From NCBI RefSeq assembly GCF_003369915.1, contig NC_046676.1, positions 14,738,001 to 14,802,000 of the forward strand: a stretch of DNA of 64,000 nucleotides, written 5' to 3'. Source of the DNA: Drosophila miranda. Lineage: Eukaryota > Arthropoda > Insecta > Diptera > Drosophilidae. The translations under genes and the position numbers were made by a program. Below the pieces are notes generated by a model. The model did not search any database. It saw only the letters and a list, made by a program, of their open reading frames with translations, and was not told the DNA's origin. Shown here piece by piece: positions 32,245 to 41,800 of the stretch (the first letter of the stretch is position 1; every line of letters begins with the position of its first letter).

Positions 32245-33033
32245 ATGAACAAAGCTCGATCCGCGTTCGCCGCCGCCCTTCTTCTGCTGGCCATCTGCGC
32301 CGCGAATGGTGACCTGGAAGGCCGCATTGTGGGTGGCGTGGACACCTCCAATTACTTTGCCAAATATGTGGTACAGCTGCGCAGACGCAGCTCCACCAGC
32401 AGCGCCTATGCGCAGACCTGCGGCGGAAGCGTTCTGGACAGTCGGACGATTGTGACCGCTGCCCATTGCGTATACAACCGACAGGCGGAGAACTTCCTGG
32501 TGGTGGCCGGGACCGATAACCGGGCTGGAATGGATGGCGTGGTGGTGCGCGTGGAGCAGCTGATCCCTCACGAGAGCTACAATGCCACCACAACGGATAA
32601 CGACATCGCTCTGGTGATCGTCTCGCCACCGCTGCCCCTGACGGACGCCAGCAGCATTGGAGCAATTGAGGCAGCCACAGAGCAGCCGCCAGTGGGCGCA
32701 GTGGCCACTGTCAGCGGATGGGGCTACACCCAGGAGAGCGGATTGTCCTCCAATAAGCTGCAGCAGGTCCAGGTACCGCTCGTGGACAGCGTCCAGTGCC
32801 AGGATACTTACTACTGGCGACCCATCAGCGAGGCCATGCTCTGTGCAGGACTGCCAGAGGGTGGCAAGGATGCCTGCCAGGGCGACTCCGGCGGACCGCT
32901 GGTCGTCAACAATCAGCTCGTCGGCATCGTGTCCTGGGGCGAGGGCTGTGCCCGTCCCAATACTCCCGGTGTCTATGCGAATGTGGCCCATTTCAAGAAC
33001 TGGATCGCCCAGCAACGGGCCACTTATGCATAG
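32245..33033 (+). CDS. etaTry: Trypsin eta
   Basis: Intronless, 262 residues. Signal peptide about 1-22, activation site LEGR-IVGG at 28, His74, Asp120, Ser214, and specificity Asp209 in GGKDAC. It has the longer loop before the first cysteine (LRRRSSTSSAYAQTC) and FLVVAGT after the His region, features shared with zetaTry and kappaTry and absent from the alpha class. This makes eta, zeta and kappa a subgroup within the cluster. Confidence 0.92.
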   Translation: MNKARSAFAAALLLLAICAANGDLEGRIVGGVDTSNYFAKYVVQLRRRSSTSSAYAQTCGGSVLDSRTIVTAAHCVYNRQAENFLVVAGTDNRAGMDGVVVRVEQLIPHESYNATTTDNDIALVIVSPPLPLTDASSIGAIEAATEQPPVGAVATVSGWGYTQESGLSSNKLQQVQVPLVDSVQCQDTYYWRPISEAMLCAGLPEGGKDACQGDSGGPLVVNNQLVGIVSWGEGCARPNTPGVYANVAHFKNWIAQQRATYA

Positions 33034-33189
33034 GTTAACATGCAAGGGGTGCGACATGCGACCTCTGCTCCTATATGATACTCGTACTAAAATATTTAAA
33101 TAAATAAAAGTGTAATTTAACTAATGAATGGGGAAATTTTAAAATACACTTGAGATATCACAGGAGTGTGGATACTTAACTTGGTTTCT

Positions 33190-33402
33190 CTAGCTCTTAT
33201 GGGCTCTGAGATCTGGGCACTCATCGGGACGGACAGACGGACAGACAGATATGGCTCTATCTATTCGGCTATTGATGCTGATCAAGAATATATACATATA
33301 CTTTATGGGGTCGGAAACGCTTCCTTCTGTACCGCCCAGTACACGTCCATTTTTGCCACAAATCTAATATACCCCTATATCATTTTGAGTATCGGGTATA
33401 AA
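33190..33402 (-). mobile_element. DINE-1/INE-1-type (Helitron-like) fragment
   Basis: The stretch holds a run of GGACAGACGGACAGACA, then GCTGATCAAGAATATATAC, CTTTATGGGGTCGGAAACGC, TTCCTTCTG and a closing ATCGGGTATAA. These are the ordered landmarks of the dispersed DINE-1/INE-1 element of Drosophila, here in reverse orientation and degenerate. It sits about 160 bp after etaTry in a spacer of the trypsin cluster. The family assignment is from memory of the element, not from a search. Confidence 0.75.
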
Positions 33403-34382
33403 AATGCTGTAGTGTCGTTAGAGAGGCATGTTATGTTGGGTCTAACCGGAGTTGATTTCTTGATTATCGATTGCACTCTGTAGGTCCATTCCGTGTTCAG
33501 AGCGGAGGATTATGCATGTTTTAAAAAATGTTAGTGCAATTTTAAATATTTTACTCCATTTTAAATCATGAGTAGTATTATGAAACTTTTCAATTGCCAA
33601 CTGATCCAAAAGCAACAACCAATGGTATACGCTGGATACAGATGAAATGATATACATATAGAACATATCGTATTTAGTGGATACTGTTACTTAAATGTGG
33701 GACTCTTTGAAAGATTTATACAACCGATTTTAGTGCTATTCGAACTTCTTCTTTATTCAGTTTGAGTGAATTGGTTTTTAATAACAGGTTTTAGGGCAAA
33801 TATATCATATTCTTCATATCTCTATGTTCAATTGGAATTGTCTGATATGCAATATATTTCAGATATTTTCGTTGATAGTTTTGAATAAATGAAGATCGTG
33901 GAAATTTCGTTCACATGATGCACTGGAAACTGGCAACATAAGCATCGTCTGGCTCTAGCATTTCATCTCATCTCAGCAGTACTGAATCCTCCAGTTACGG
34001 ATGTGGAGGACAGATCAGCAGCACCGTAATCTGCGCTGCTACCGGCTGTACCGGCTGTGGCCATATCCAAGCGTTAGGTTATGAGGATAGTATGTAAAAT
34101 GTTTAATGGGAATGTTTGGTACGAATGCCGTACGTACATGTATTTTCTAAGATTTTTAAGGTTGTACTGTCTGGACTTTAAGAACGGTTTCTATGGTTTT
34201 TGTCGTCCAGTGTTATAGACGCCCATAAAGCGTATCGCCCGGAGTATTACTCTACAAGTGCTAAAGGTATCCAGAATAAAATTTATGGTACGAATATAGT
34301 TGACCGACTGCTTGATAAGCCTTACAATAGTCGGTACCGCCGCTGGGACTATCAGTCCTCGATTCTCCGCCAACTGTCGAAC
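33403..34382. other. Spacer upstream of zetaTry
   Basis: AT-rich noncoding DNA. TGATAAG at 34313-34319 is about 65 bp before the zetaTry start. The frame upstream of the zetaTry ATG is open back to about 34200, but it lacks any secretory or domain feature. Confidence 0.5.
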
Positions 34383-35225
34383 ATGTCGCGCTCATTGCTG
34401 TCCAGCCTTTGTGCCCTGCTCTGTCTAGTGGCAGTGGCCAGGTCTTTGCCCGTGCAGGAGGATGAGGCGACCAGCCAGGGCCCACGGATTGTGGGCGGCT
34501 ACGTGACGGATGTGTCCCAGACCCCCTACCAGATCTCGCTGCGGTACAAGGGGATTACGACGCCAACGAATCCCTTCCGCCACAGGTGCGGAGGCTCCAT
34601 CATCAGCAGTACGATGGTCGTGACGGCGGCCCACTGCATCATTGGCACGGTGGCCAGTCAGTTCAAGGTGGTGGCCGGGACCAACCTGCTCAGCGGCACC
34701 GACGGCATCATCGTCTCCGTGTCGAAGATCATCATGCACGAAGAGTACTTCTCTGGAGCTGCCTATAACAACGATATTGCCTTGCTGATTGTGGATCCAC
34801 CGCTGCCGATCAACAACTTCACCATCAAGGCCATCGAGTTGGCCTCGGAGCCCCCGCTGGCCGGTACCGTCAGCAAGATCAGCGGTTGGGGAACCACTTC
34901 CTCGGGCGGCGTTGCCTCCAACGTACTGCTCGCCGTCGATGTCCCAATCGTGAGCAACGAGGACTGCAACAAGGACTACGAAGACTTTGGCGATGATACC
35001 TACCAGATCACACCAGCCATGCTGTGCGCTGGCGTACGTGGAGTGGGTGGCAAGGATGCCTGCCAGGGCGACTCCGGCGGCCCGCTGGTCGTCCGCGATC
35101 AGCTCCATGGCGTTGTTTCCTGGGGCAACGCCTGTGCCCTGGCCAACTATCCCGGTGTCTACGCCAGTGTGTCGAACCTGAGGACCTGGCTTGATTCCAA
35201 GATAGCGGAAGAAGCAAATCTCTGA
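34383..35225 (+). CDS. zetaTry: Trypsin zeta
   Basis: Intronless, 280 residues from the ATG at 34383, which begins the signal peptide (MSRSLLSSLCALLCLVAVAR). Activation site GPR-IVGG at 36, then His84, Asp131, Ser231 and specificity Asp226. The N-terminal loop before the first cysteine is long (KGITTPTNPFRHRC), and there is an insert near DFGDDTYQIT. WGNACALANYPGVY near the end has Asn where most copies have Tyr or Glu. Close in structure to eta and kappa. Confidence 0.88.
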   Translation: MSRSLLSSLCALLCLVAVARSLPVQEDEATSQGPRIVGGYVTDVSQTPYQISLRYKGITTPTNPFRHRCGGSIISSTMVVTAAHCIIGTVASQFKVVAGTNLLSGTDGIIVSVSKIIMHEEYFSGAAYNNDIALLIVDPPLPINNFTIKAIELASEPPLAGTVSKISGWGTTSSGGVASNVLLAVDVPIVSNEDCNKDYEDFGDDTYQITPAMLCAGVRGVGGKDACQGDSGGPLVVRDQLHGVVSWGNACALANYPGVYASVSNLRTWLDSKIAEEANL

Positions 35226-36122
35226 AACATAAAACATCATCTAATCTGTAAGCACCGCTTAATCTCATGTCACATGAGGTTATATCAATAAATGGGTATT
35301 TTTTTGGCCATGAGGTTTCCAATTCAAAAGAATTGTTTCTAAAGATTGCCCCAATCGCATTTGGATTACATCCACATAGCAGCGATTAGATCAACGTGGT
35401 TGTCACTCGTTTGATCAAGACATCAAATCCGAAAACACGCCCAGAAGCATTATCGTTCAGTTTTGTTTGCCAAATACACATATGTGGCATGCATTTAGGT
35501 TTAGTACAAATTTGGTTTGCAAAATGTGTGGCATACTTCTCGGCTATCCATAGAAATAATACCAATATCCCTCCATTTTCTTGAAAGTGGATCCAAAGTT
35601 CAATCTAAATCTTTCGAATGGGAAAATCTCCGCTAAACTGTGAGCAGAGAATGTTAATTTGTATATCCGATTGGGGTTGAAACGATAAGGTTTAACATTG
35701 ATCTCATTTCGAATTCGTTGCCAAATCATAAAGATATAGATTACAAATCGATATTTACTAGTGAATCATGGGGAAGTTTACTCTTAAAACCGTTTGAGCG
35801 ACCATATCTCGGAGTCCAAACAAGGGTCGATATAAAATTCGATTGTAGAGGCTTCATAGATAGATGGAGCTTACGTCTGAAATACCTTAAGATTAACCGA
35901 AAGCAGTCCGCAAACAACGTAATCGTCTTTATCTCGGTAGTACTCTTCGGTACGCGTTTCTAAATGAAGCTATCTCGAGCACCTCCCATTAAGATAATCG
36001 ATATGCCGCCGCCGCCTGGAAAAGTGCAAATTCGCGCTCCGCCCAATCATAATTTACAATCAGTTCGATTCGAACCAGTTGCCTGTGCAAATCGACCGCC
36101 AGTCCACATCCGCAGCGGAACA
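35226..36122. other. Spacer between zetaTry and kappaTry
   Basis: About 900 bp without a convincing gene. CGATAAG occurs at 35683-35689. The frame of the kappaTry-like gene is open upstream from 35964, but that part has no signal peptide and is proline-rich, so I treat it as untranslated. Confidence 0.5.
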
Positions 36123-36959
36123 ATGAGCATCCGAGAGCTTCAGATGATGGGGCCGCTCCTGCTGCTGCTGCTGCTGGCAGCAGCGGGCTCCTCCGCCTCC
36201 GCCTCCGCAACCGCCTCGGCCTTGGCCCAGCCGGAAGCGCGAATCATCAACGGCACCACAGTGGACATTGGACGGCATCCATACCTGGTCTCCTTGCGGT
36301 ATCGTCGCAACGAGACGTCCAGCTACATGCACGAGTGTGGCGCAGTGATATACTCCGAGCAGGCCGTGGTCACCACTGCCCAGTGCTTGTGGAACCTGCC
36401 GGAGGGCACCAAAGTACTGGCCGTGGCCGCCGCAAACACCCGCAATGGCAGCGACGGACTTGTGGTCCCAGTCTCCAACTGGACGCTTCACCCCAGCTTC
36501 GACTACATCACCGTCGACTACGACATCGCGGTTTTGATCCTGGATTCGCCCTTGAATCTAACCCGCTTCGGCGTTCGCTCCATAGGCATTCGACCGCAGC
36601 GTCCGGCCGTGGGGCGGCTGGCCACAATCGCCGGCTGGGGCTATCGCGAAGAGGGGGGCCCCTCCAGCTACCGGCTGGAGCAGGCTCAAGTGCCCATCGT
36701 CAGCTCGGAGCAGTGCAACCAGATCTACGGCACTGGTGAAGTCACCGATCGAATGGTCTGCGCGGGAAATGTTACTCTAGGTGGTATTGACGCCTGCCAA
36801 GGCGACACCGGCGGTCCACTGGTCATCGACGACCAGCTGGTCGGCCTCGTGTCCTGGGGACGCGGCTGTGCCCGTCCTGGCTATCCCTCAGTCTATACCT
36901 ACGTGGGCAGCCTAAAGAGTTGGATCGATGAAACCCTGGCGACCGGTGGGGCGCAGTAA
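36123..36959 (+). CDS. kappaTry: Catalytically dead trypsin homologue, kappaTry-like
   Basis: Intronless, 278 residues from 36123, which precedes a Leu-rich signal peptide. The fold is complete: RIINGTT at the activation position (41), YDIAVLIL with Asp134, GWGY and all usual cysteines. However, the His of TAAHC is Gln87 (TTAQC) and the Ser of GDSGGP is Thr229 (GDTGGP). Two triad residues are replaced, while the specificity Asp (GIDAC) and structural residues remain. The frame is intact with no stop, so this is a maintained serine-protease homologue rather than a decaying pseudogene. Four N-glycosylation-type sequons (e.g. NGT, NET, NGS, NLT) are more than in its neighbours. Orthology to kappaTry is from position and the eta/zeta-like loops. 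Confidence 0.85.
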   Translation: MSIRELQMMGPLLLLLLLAAAGSSASASATASALAQPEARIINGTTVDIGRHPYLVSLRYRRNETSSYMHECGAVIYSEQAVVTTAQCLWNLPEGTKVLAVAAANTRNGSDGLVVPVSNWTLHPSFDYITVDYDIAVLILDSPLNLTRFGVRSIGIRPQRPAVGRLATIAGWGYREEGGPSSYRLEQAQVPIVSSEQCNQIYGTGEVTDRMVCAGNVTLGGIDACQGDTGGPLVIDDQLVGLVSWGRGCARPGYPSVYTYVGSLKSWIDETLATGGAQ

Positions 36960-37219
36960 ACAAAGGAATTTTCTAGTTATCCGCTGATTGCTGGCCGCAA
37001 TCGACGTTATCTTCAAGTGGCTACTGCCCACTATCGGCCCAGCTAGAGCTACCAATGTACACGGCTAATTCAATAATAAAACTGTAATAAAACTAACAAA
37101 ATAATTAGGAACCGTATCGCCAGTGCCTCGCTTTGGCTTCGAGTCAAACTGTTTTATGTAACATGTTAAATGATTCGCAAGATATATTCCAGGAAAACAA
37201 TCTTCCGATTTCAAAAGAT

Positions 37220-38035
37220 TTACAGAAAGTCGATTTTCCCCACATTTTCGTAGGATTCGATAGTCTCCAACAGCCAGCTGCGCAGCTCTGGCACGGAGGC
37301 ATACACGCCCGGGTAGTTCTCTCGCGCACAGCCCGTGCCCCAGGAGACGATGCCCAGCAGTTGATTGTTGTAGATCAGGGGGCCACCGGAATCGCCCTGG
37401 CAGGCGTCCTTGCCACCGCCGGTCACGCCGGCGCAGAGCATGCGACTGGTGAGCATTATCGAGTAGGCACTCTTGCACTGACTGTTCTCGACCACGTTCA
37501 CTTCCACCTCCTGCAGGACGTTGGACAAATAGCCGTTTTCAGTGGTGGTGCCCCAGCCGGTGACTATCACTGCTGAGCCATGCTCCGGACGCTCTTGGGC
37601 GAGTGGAATGGGATGGGCCAATTCGTTGAAGATGAAGTCTCCGTCGGTGACGAGAATGGCCGCATCGTAGTCGTTGTTGATTGTCCTGTAGTTTGGATGA
37701 ATGATAATATTGCGGACCGGCAGTTCCTGCGTCTTTATGCTGATCATCGTAGAGCCGGCCACAATGGTGAGGTCTGCTGGGCTGTCCAAAGTGCTCACGC
37801 AATGGGCGGCACTGATGATAATGTTGGTCGAATAGAGGCTGCCGCCACAGCGATGATTGCCCCTGTAGCGCATCGAGATCTGATGTGGATAATTGATGAC
37901 ATCCGTATCCTGTCCGCCCACGATGCGGCCATCGGGCAGCGGCACTTGCACCTCAGCGTTGAGGTGGACGGGATCCGCCAGAGAGGCTCCAACTCCGAGC
38001 AAACAGAACGCGACCCAAATCCGTAGCATTTTCAA
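37220..38035 (-). CDS. lambdaTry: Trypsin lambda
   Basis: Intronless, 271 residues. Signal peptide about 1-20, long propeptide ending PDGR, IVGG at 38, His78 (SAAHC), Asp124 in NDYDAAIL, Ser216 and specificity Asp210 in GGKDAC. The triad is intact despite the unusual DYDAAIL in place of NDIAL. The C terminus extends about 14 residues past the usual end. It is the rightmost member and is convergent with the kappaTry-like gene. A TATA box and a GATAAG site lie just upstream. Confidence 0.88.
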   Translation of the reverse strand: MKMLRIWVAFCLLGVGASLADPVHLNAEVQVPLPDGRIVGGQDTDVINYPHQISMRYRGNHRCGGSLYSTNIIISAAHCVSTLDSPADLTIVAGSTMISIKTQELPVRNIIIHPNYRTINNDYDAAILVTDGDFIFNELAHPIPLAQERPEHGSAVIVTGWGTTTENGYLSNVLQEVEVNVVENSQCKSAYSIMLTSRMLCAGVTGGGKDACQGDSGGPLIYNNQLLGIVSWGTGCARENYPGVYASVPELRSWLLETIESYENVGKIDFL

Positions 38036-38066
38036 TCAACTGACCGCAAGGCGAGAATCGCACCTA

Positions 38067-38087
38067 GATTTATAGACTCGCCTTATC
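38067..38087 (-). promoter_or_regulatory. GATAAG plus TATA promoter of lambdaTry
   Basis: On the minus strand GATAAG (38087-38082) is followed 8 bp later by TATAAATC (38074-38067), about 32 bp before the start codon. This is the most compact example of the GATA/TATA arrangement in the cluster. Confidence 0.7.
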
Positions 38088-38883
38088 GACTGGCTATAGA
38101 TTGCGATTGGATTGACCATTATACCATTATCAAACATCTTGATAGCCGCGAAATCATGAAATAGACACGAAAAGTCGTAAATATAGGCGTAAGAAAGTGT
38201 CCAGGGCTATTCCCAGACAAAATAGCAAAATAGTACTCACTGGCGAATAGATATATTCTAAATGGAAAACCTATCAATAGAAATAGCTGTTCCATTTTTG
38301 AGTCTTTTGGTATTACTTCTATATATATTTTCGCTCTTGGAATCGATCAAAACATCTATAATTTCACCGCTCAAAATGATCAAATCAAATTCATGTAAAA
38401 CTACATATTAAAATATTTATTATAGATAACTTTAGGTATATACCATATACATAAAACTGAGACTAACATTAAGATTGCACATTTCCGGCCCAAGACTGCT
38501 GACATTTATCACAATATACGCATCAATGCCTCTTCGATACGATACGCTACGATTCGATAAACGATACGATAATATACGATATAATATAATTATTGCACTT
38601 ATATATCTTGGGGCTTGGCTTGGGTCTGTTGGTAGCTACATACTTATTGAACGTTGCATTTGAGATGCAGTTTCCAAGGAGTTCCATTTCTTATAGCTAT
38701 CTTATTTCGATTAAAATTGCACCTTGTGGTTTGGCAAGAATTATTTGCGAAGTTATTGCACTGATTACTTCGGGTTAGCGTTAACCTAGTCTAGATGGAA
38801 GTCTTTCCTCTGTTCCAGATATTGCAAGTCCCTAAATCGAACTTAACCCTACTTTCCACTAACCTAACCTCACTTATCCTAAC
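38088..38883. other. Spacer with GATAC-type repeats between lambdaTry and the large membrane-protein gene
   Basis: At about 38530-38590 the sequence is made of loosely repeated CGATAC/CGATAA units (e.g. ATACGATACGCTACG, AACGATACGATAATAT). The minus-strand AATAAA near 38421-38416 may end the transcript of the membrane-protein gene. No coding sequence is seen. Confidence 0.55.
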
Positions 38884-41800
38884 CTAGCTCTTTCTGATCA
38901 TTTTGTAGAGAACAGAGTGGGTCTCTATGCTCTCCGCCCCGGACTCCCACATGTCCTCTGCATTGGTCTCTTCGTCCGTCTCGGACGATCCACAGCAAGT
39001 GCTGTGGCCCCGTCCGGCCTCCTCCTCTGAAGAGTAGGATGACATCGTGGTTGTGCTTCCGCGGACATTCAGCTCCTGGGAGTTTGCCTGCGAGTGGGAG
39101 CGCGAGTGGGAGCGCGAGTTGGAGCGAGTCAAGGTCTTGTCGGAGTCGGCATCGCTCAGATCGTCGCCGGCAACGTTATCTGGAGAGCGGCGGCTGTGGC
39201 CAGGCGAGACCATGTGCTCCAGATCCTCGAAGCGACTGTCATTGGGCCCGCTCTCCTCCTCGTTGTCCTCTATGGTGTCCACCCGGATGATCTGGCCGCG
39301 CCCAGTCATCATCTTGAAGTTGTACCGATCGTAGACATTGCGCTTGTATAGCTCTGTGGAGTCCGTGCTCATGTAGCCGCTGTCTAGCTGCCCGAATCGC
39401 TGCTCATAGTAGTTCTGACTGCCAGGCCCGTGTCCCATGCCAGCGGACTGCGCCGCGTTCTCAATGATGGTGGCGATGCCCTCATCTCGATCCAGGGCCT
39501 CCAGGAAGCCCGCAGCATTCTTGGTGCCGTATGTGGGGGCCGGGCTCTGGCTGGGGCTGAACTTGTTGGCCGCCATGGTAACGAACTTGCGCCACGCATT
39601 CTTCAGATCCTTGGCCTTCTTAGCCCGATCCTTCAGGCCGATGGCGATCTGCATGCCCGCCGTCAGCTGAGCCGGCTCTATCTCACACCGGTAGACGGTC
39701 TGTACACTGCTCTGGTTGGCGTTTCCAGAGCTGTTGGCCGCCGCCCGCTGGGGATAGGCTATGCCCACGGGCACTCCCGCATTGCGGTACATCTCCTTGG
39801 TACGCTCCGACAGGTGACCGCTGCTCCGGTTCGAGCGCGAGCTGACCGACATGGCATCAAACTGGTTGAGATCCACCTCCTTTAGGCTCTTGGCATTGTT
39901 GCTGCTGCTGAACTCCGGTTCCGGGTTGTCCTTGCGCTCCTGCGCTGGCTCAGAGGCTTCCTCGCGCTGGTGACTCTTGCGGCGATTGAGATACTTTGTC
40001 AGGCTGTAGTCGTTGCGCAGGCTGTTGATCTTCTTGTTGTACATCGCGTCGTAGTCGGCCTCCAGGTGGGACTGCTTGTGGGACTGAGACTTGCCGTGGA
40101 TCTCCTTGGACTGCTTGGCATAGCCTCGCTCCTCAGTTGTGGCCGATATCGCGCTGGACATGGTGTTGTTGCAGGAGTTCTCGAACTCCGAAGTGATCCC
40201 GGTCACCTCCGTGACCTCGCTGTGCATGCTGTAAGCATCCTCATCCTGTGTCTGGCTCTCCCCCGCCGTTTGGGAGGGCGGCGGAGGAGGCAGTGGCCGC
40301 TTGCTCTGCATCAGTGGAGGACAGTAGTGCTGATTGGCCTTTGTGGCATTCCTGTGCCCCAGTGCCTTGCTCTTCTCCTGCTGCTTCTCCACCGGCTTGG
40401 GCGAGGATATCGTGATGGTTGTCTTGTTCACCTTGGCCACATCCACCACTGAGTGGGTGGGCGAGGACTGCATGCCCCGCTGTCGCCGCGAGTGCTTCGC
40501 CTCAAGGGTGAGGATGCGGCCCTCCTCTTCGGCTGTCGGCTTCCTCTCGCACTTGCAGCTCTCCTGTGCCACCAGCGGGGACTCGTAGATCTCTCGCAGA
40601 TTACGAAACGAGTGGCTAGACTTCAGAATAAAGGAAGCCGTTCGCGGCTTGATGGCCTGACTGCTCACCGGACTCCCGCGACTCAAATCTGGCAGGGAGT
40701 TGATCTGGTTGTAGTCCGAATCTACGTAGGAATCGCTGCTCATCTGCTGCTGCTGGCGCCCACGGTCATCCCAGGCGTTGATGTCGCAAAAGCTCTGCTT
40801 CTTGGGCTTTCGATCGAGAGTGTCCGGCTCGAACTGGTCGCTGTCCGTACGCTCCAGATCGGAGGGGGGCTCGTGTTCCACCTCGATGGTCATGCTGCCC
40901 CGAAAAGGTGTGTCGTACTTGATGCGGGCCGCGGCCTCCTTCTGCCGCTGCTGCACCAACTGCGGATTCTTGCCGGCCAGGCGCTTCTTCAGATCACCCT
41001 CCTTGCGAAAGCCGTTCAGGCGATCGTAGACCGTGTGGCTGATCTCCAGCTCCTCCTCCAGGGGCAGGGCGGTGCTCAGGCTGGGGCTCAGCTGGGAGCT
41101 GACGTCGGATGAGGGCGAACTGGAGGAGTGGGAGCTCTTGCGCTTGCTCGGCTCGAGCCGTTCCAGGCTGTCCGTCTCATAGTCCACGATCAGATACTGC
41201 GGCGACTTGCGCCTATAGATGGGGGAGTCTGGCTGGAATTGCTTCAGGGACTTGCGGCTGAGGGAGCTGTAGTCCGGCGTGGGCACCGAGGGAATGCTAC
41301 TCTGGGTGCTGCTGTAGATGTCCTTGATCTTCTTCTCTATGGTGCTGTCGTAGTCGGGCGTGGGTATATGAGCCCCGTACTCCCGCTTCAGCGAGTCGTA
41401 GATGATCTCCGCCGGCTTCATGTTCCGCAGCATGTTGTAGTGCTGCCGGTCAAAGGATGTCAGCGAGGTGGGCGTGGAGTTGGCGGCTGCAAACTGGTCC
41501 AGTACATCGCTCCGCTTACGCAACGATTTGGAGCGACTGGAGCTGCTCCGCATGGAGCCGGCCGGAGAGTCCGCCAGCATGAACTTTGGATTGTTGTAGA
41601 TCTCCCCGCCCGTCTCCGCGAATCCGTACACATTGGCGGCCATCGAGTAGGAGGAGAAGCTCTCGTAGGAGTTGGCATTGGTCTTTCCCGGCTCTGGCTC
41701 TGGACCGGACCTGCTTGATGCTGGCTTTGGAGAGGGTGAGGATGTGGGGCCTTCGTCCGCCTTGACTGCCTTTTGCATGGGCGGTGGTGGCGGCCGTTCC

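Noticed and set aside
35964-36122. Upstream extension of the kappaTry-like gene
   Set aside because: Starting at 35964 would bury the signal peptide about 53 residues inside; the ATG at 36123 is better.
40453-41718. Two long plus-strand frames within the large membrane-protein exon
   Set aside because: Antisense to a 3.3-kb coding exon; no signal or domain and no splice context.
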